A stretch of DNA of 64,000 bases from Amoebidium appalachense (lineage: Eukaryota > Ichthyosporea), in assembly GCA_963693365.1 (NCBI GenBank), contig CAVNZM010000010.1, positions 5,084,001 through 5,148,000 of the forward strand, given 5' to 3'. The position numbers and the translations under genes were made by a program. Below, one piece after another: positions 46,854 to 64,000 of the stretch; within the stretch, counting starts at the first letter, position 1, and each line of letters begins with the position of its first letter. Under the pieces are notes generated by a model. That model was not told where the DNA came from. It worked only from the letters and a program-made list of their open reading frames with translations, and made no database searches.

Positions 46854-46981
46854 TGGCAGGGTTGTAGGTAGACCCGTAACGTGAGTGAGCTGAAATTTGA
46901 GTGTGGGAAGGGGGGGAGGGGGAGCGGTGGGGGGAGGGGGGAAAGAGAGGGTGGGAGGGGGAGAGGGGGGGGGGGGGGGGG
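44730..46981. other. convergent spacer between the SET gene (+) and CTF8 (-)
   Basis: G-runs at about 44791-44831, 45555-45583 and from 46540 to 46851, and a GT run at 46255-46317, in otherwise unique sequence. No exon with family similarity or good splice sites found. Confidence 0.5.
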
Positions 46982-49266
<2,285 letters not shown>

Positions 49267-49454
49267 GGTGGCTGTATGTGTGTGTGGGTGGGTGTGTTGG
49301 GGGAAGGGGGAAGGAGAGCGGGGAGGGGAGGTGATTTGTGGGTGGTTGTGTGGGTGCAAAGGGGGTGAGGGGGGGTGGGAGAATGGGGTGGGGGGGAGGG
49401 GTTGTGTGTGTGTGTGTGTTGTGTGTGTATGTGTGTGTGTGGGTCTGTGTCTGT

Positions 49455-49595
<141 letters not shown>

Positions 49596-49986
49596 CATGC
49601 GTGTGTGCATGTCAGTGTTTGGGTGTTAACGAGAGAGCATGTGTGGTGTTTGTGTGTGTGCGTGCGTGTGTGTGCGTGCGTGTGTGTGTGTGTGTGTGTG
49701 TGGTGGTGCACATGTGTGTGTTAGTGTGGTGTCCCCTCATTCACTTACGAGCACGTGTGCATAAGTATACCAGCAGCACGCTAGAATGTGCTCATAGCAG
49801 TTCCCTTCAACTTGGTGCTGCAAGAACAACTGATGGGAAAGATGTGTTCATTATCACTAGTGGTATGAAGCCTTAGGAGCATGTAAAGAAAACAGAAAGT
49901 TGAGTGAAGCTTTCTCTTAAAAGAAACAGCACCTCAACCAGACTGTGCTCTTCTGAGCACGATCCCAACCACGCTTTTCCTTACAG

Positions 49987-50580
49987 GGTTAGAAGGGTGT
50001 TCAAAGGTTGTGGAAAAATTTATGTCGACAGAGTGGTTTCAAGTAATACGCATTAAGTATGAACATTAGATTTTGTTCCGTGTTTAAAAGGTTGTTCTCG
50101 TATGTGGGTGTGCGTGTGTATGGTTAGGTGCGTGTGTACTCTAGGGTATGATGCTAGTGAGCATGACTCAGGTGCAGTACAAATGTGGAAACAGCAAGCA
50201 CCTGCGCGTGTGTGGAACCGTGAAAAAAGGGTAGGGAAGAAAGCAGACAGCGCGTGGGGTTGGCATATACAGGTGCCATACCTGTGGGCAGTACACGATT
50301 TAAAGGTCCTATATCAGTTGGGAACTTGAAGTCTTTGGCTAGTGGAGACTTTCTACTTCGTAGTCCGCTGTTGACCAGAAAACGCGCGATGTTAGGGCTC
50401 ACGATCTACGTAGTTTGTAAAATATGGACACCCGAATGTGAGAATTTTTCATGTGGTTTTCTATCCTTCAGACGTATTGATGAAGTGCTGACGCAGTTGG
50501 GCGTTCTACGTCCACAGATGAGTACAGAAGTGAGTTATCAAGATGCAGAAGCAAGAGCGCAAATAGCTTCCGAAAAATAA
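49987..50580 (+). CDS. possible unidentified small gene, 3' exons only
   Basis: Three segments with good splice borders and compatible phases: 49987-50042 (TTACAG before, GTAATA after), 50172-50230 (CTCAG before, GTAGGG after) and 50472-50580 (pyrimidine tract plus TTCAG before; ends TAA within AATAAA). They would encode LEGCSKVVEKFMSTEWFQ, then a Cys/Lys-rich piece, then RIDEVLTQLGVLRPQ and a polar tail ending ASEK. I do not recognise the protein. The last exon is the best supported, the middle one the weakest. No start could be placed; an exon-like plus-strand segment at 48661-48715 inside CTF8 intron 1 may or may not belong. Confidence 0.28.
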
Positions 50581-51544
50581 ATAGGGCAGCAGAATATGGA
50601 AGTAGCTTTGCTCATAAATTTTTAAGTGTGATTAAACCCTCATTATCTGTTATTTTACAAACCCGCCACTACTACGTGCAACATCTTTTGCTACTTTTTT
50701 CTCTTTCTCTGTTCTCTCCGTTCGTTCCGCCGCGCCGCGCACAGAGAAGAGCAGGAAGCATTTTGGCGCCAAAAGTGTGACATATGATTGGCTGCAAGCG
50801 CACTAAGTAAAGCTCCACAAACTTTCAACAGACGTATTTCCAAATTTTCGAATACTGTCCGAATTGTCGTTGTCAAGCCTAGTCAAGTTTTTAGTTTTTG
50901 TAATTTAGACAAGATTTATCTTTTTAATATAGTTCGTTAAAAATTGCTCTGTACTCGTAATTTTTTAAGGTACATTTGAAAAGATTGTACTAATTTTCCC
51001 ATGGATGGAAAAAACGAAAAGCCCCACTATTCAAAGGTTTTGGGGGATCCAGTACGTTCAGAACACAATGCATACGATAAAACACTGTTCTGCGTTTACT
51101 CCACCCTCCCTTCGCTTCCCTACAATACTGGGCCTCAGTCGCCTCCTGCAATGCTTATAAATACTTAGTGCACATGTGGTTACCAAAACAAAAAGAAAAA
51201 AATACGGAGGCCAGTTATTTCAAACGTGGTGCTGTCGCCCCGCATCCAGACCCCTTTATCTGTTTGTGCTCCTTGAGGCCAATAATAATCCTACTACATT
51301 TTTTCTACTTTTTTGGTCGTTTTATAAACCTTTTTTACAAGGTAGCCGGATCATGATTCAGTCTTGAATTTCAGTCACCTATGATTGCACATCATAATGT
51401 GTGCCTTAGGCTACATGGCCCGGGGGGAAAGATCGATGTATACTTATTATTTTTGGCCGCTTCTTCTTGTATAGCACACTCAAGCTGCGCATGCTCGAGC
51501 TCCGGAAGGTTCGAATGGCGTCAACAGTCGACGCAAAACTTCCA

Positions 51545-51578
<34 letters not shown>

Positions 51579-53085
51579 TTCCCTCAACTGCAAGCCCTCG
51601 TCAACGTCCTAATAATAATATTGTATGCCCCCCCCCCCCCCCCCCCCCCCCCCTCCCCCCACCCACCCAGACTGAGTGGCACCCACCCACACACTACACA
51701 CATACACACACACACACACACACACATCCTCTCCAGCCCCCTGCAGCCGTTGCACATATACACTCTAATAGGTGGCTGCATGTCACAGTGTTTCCTGAAG
51801 CCCGGCCCAGTTTTGAGCTGGTTTACACACACTGTCAGATCCAGATGCACTCCTTGGGAATTTTGTCTAGATACTGGCAGGTGATTACCATGCCAGCCGC
51901 TATAGCTACTGTATCATAGTGCAGTATGGCAGGGTACGTTGGACTCAATTTTGTCACAGAGTGATTATGTGCTTTACTATGATCTCAAGCTCCGGAAGCT
52001 TACGGTGAGTGTTAGCTGATGACCGGCAGTCAATTGCTGCTGCAGCAACCAAAAAAAATTCGTGAGTTGAAGTGAGGGCATGGTGGGTCACATGATACAC
52101 CTGAAAAGTACCTTTGCCACGTGTGTGTGTTGTCATTTTCTTTACGTCACTTGCTGCAGCATCAGCAACAGCTGCATATCTGCGCAGCTTGAAGTCATTG
52201 GGACATGCACACTGTACATAAGCCACAGAGACTACTATTTCGGCCCAATGTACCTCGTAGTAAATTGCAAATAAATACTCGTCGGCACCGCAAAAAAAGG
52301 AAAAACTCTGAGCTGTCCACAAGTTAAGAACTCCAAGCTTTCCGCAAGTTGTTGTGCAGCAATTGCAACATGAAAACAGTGCACAAACCTTAGTTTATAC
52401 AACATTAGGCATCCTTCACCACATAGCTCATATGCATGTATAATCATTAAAAATGCATATATTCGAAACGCTTGCAATCTAACGTATTGTCAACGATCCT
52501 TCTGCAACCCAACTAAACCATGTATGTACCGCTTGATTGGCACACCCTGCATATATGCTAATATTATCATGATATGTAACATCGTTCGATAAACAAAGTG
52601 GACGGGACATCAACAACTTTCTAACAATTTTTACTATTTTGCTCGACACGAAACATTCAGCTGTAAAACAAAAGCAACCTAAATATGTGACTACTATTTT
52701 TTTCGATTAACACAGGCAACTGCGTGTGCGCCAAGATATTCTTTCAAACAACAACGGAAAGTCTTGCATAGTCATACATCTAACGTTACACCATGACTAC
52801 ATATACAAATATTGTGTATGTATATATAAATTGATCAATCCAGAAATGGGCTGAATGTTCATTCAGTTCATTATATTATATGGCACCACAGCAACTTCAA
52901 AGAAAGAGGACAAATGTCCTCACAGATGTCCTTCGCAAATAGACCAACTCCGGACCCGAGCTCAATCGTCAACTTGCTGGAGGGTGACAGAAATATAGAA
53001 AGGCTTCATTTGTCAAGCTGAAACGGACCCCCTACGCCCTTCCCGCCTGCACCAGATGCAAGGGAGGTTAGGGTCACACTTGGGA
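50581..53085. other. low-repeat region without a confident gene
   Basis: Mostly unique sequence. C-runs at 51548-51578 and 51628-51651; CA run at 51706-51725. An exon-like segment 51961-52005 (GTCACAG before, GTGAGTG after, 15 codons SDYVLYYDLKLRKLT) and an open frame ending at 52274 next to AATAAA were noted but fit no known family. Confidence 0.45.
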
Positions 53086-63517
<10,432 letters not shown>

Positions 63518-63749
63518 CTAGGGGGGGGGGGGGCGGGAGGGGGAGAGGGGGGGGGGGAGAAGCTAGGATCAGAACGCACACACATAACACGTTCAGCGAT
63601 TGATTAATGATCTGCAAAAAAAATAAAGTGAACTCGATATATTTCCTGATCAGCTTTACGAACAGTCTAACATACAACTAAACTCCCTTCCCCTCCCGCT
63701 CTCCCCCCCTTCCCCCTCACGCTGCTCCCCTCCCCCTCTCCTTTTATCA

Positions 63750-63750
63750 C

Positions 63751-63848
<98 letters not shown>
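63750..63848 (+). repeat. (CA)n microsatellite near the right edge
   Basis: About 49 CA units, then CA/CG mixed sequence. The remaining 63849-64000 holds no exon I can support. Confidence 0.93.
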
Positions 63849-63849
<1 letters not shown>

Positions 63850-64000
63850 CGCGCGCACACGCCCACACAGACACGCACACAGATACACACATACACAATC
63901 GCAAGCAGCAACGCACCTCTCAAAAACCTAACACCTTCAATCTTTCTACGTAGAGCCACCTAGAAAGTCCAAGCATTACGTTCTCTTCCCACCCCACCCA

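Noticed and set aside
51954-52322. 122-codon minus-strand frame
   Set aside because: No recognisable domain or splice context; overlaps exon-like signals on the plus strand that are themselves weak.
63747-63959. Frame starting MALRRKIEG as the DGK N-terminus
   Set aside because: It runs into the CA repeat, and its phase does not fit the C1a exon at 63517; the true upstream exon is not resolved.

Overview
This 64 kb window is nuclear DNA from an intron-rich eukaryote. Six protein-coding genes with GT-AG introns can be rebuilt exon by exon, and every predicted junction keeps frame except one 1-base shift. The species cannot be named from sequence alone. The gene families (SETD9-like, DGK-epsilon-like, CAF-1 p60, DDHD lipase) and CCAAT plus TATA-like promoters would fit a protist, perhaps a unicellular relative of animals, or a small invertebrate. 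About half of the window is simple sequence: dG/dC runs up to about 55 bp, (GT/CA)n runs up to about 220 bp, and (CT)n, (GTGTGC)n and (GTGC)n. This fills the introns and often touches the splice sites.

Layout, left to right. 1-16308 (+): 3' part of an intracellular DDHD-domain phospholipase A1 in 20 exons, one of them a 12-nt microexon that carries a signature Asp. 16309-19484: intergenic, with a large (CT)n tract and a foldback element. 19485-22181: a young LTR element without coding capacity and with a perfect 5-bp target-site duplication. 22989-26563: a Ty1/Copia element whose reverse transcriptase is deleted, flanked on both sides by the same 317-bp sequence. 27961-33956 (+): PfkB-family sugar kinase, 7 exons, 339 aa. 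42934-35781 (-): CAF-1 p60 (CHAF1B) WD40 protein, 4 exons, 759 aa, with four ASF1-binding-type motifs in its tail. 43740-44729 (+): single-exon SETD9-like SET protein, divergent from CHAF1B. 49266-46982 (-): CTF8, 4 exons, 136 aa. 49987-50580 (+): possible unidentified small gene. 63517-53086 (-): diacylglycerol kinase, 15 visible exons, 5' end not seen, with one frameshift in an otherwise intact frame.

How the genes relate: CHAF1B (CAF-1 histone deposition) and CTF8 (Ctf18-RFC clamp loader) both act with PCNA at replication forks. The DDHD lipase and the diacylglycerol kinase both act on phosphatidic acid or diacylglycerol. Nothing shows co-regulation, so the proximity may be chance. I found no convincing undescribed system. 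The strongest oddities are the DDHD microexon, the four-fold ASF1-type motif, the 317-bp duplication around the Copia element, and the frameshift plus tandem duplication in the kinase gene.
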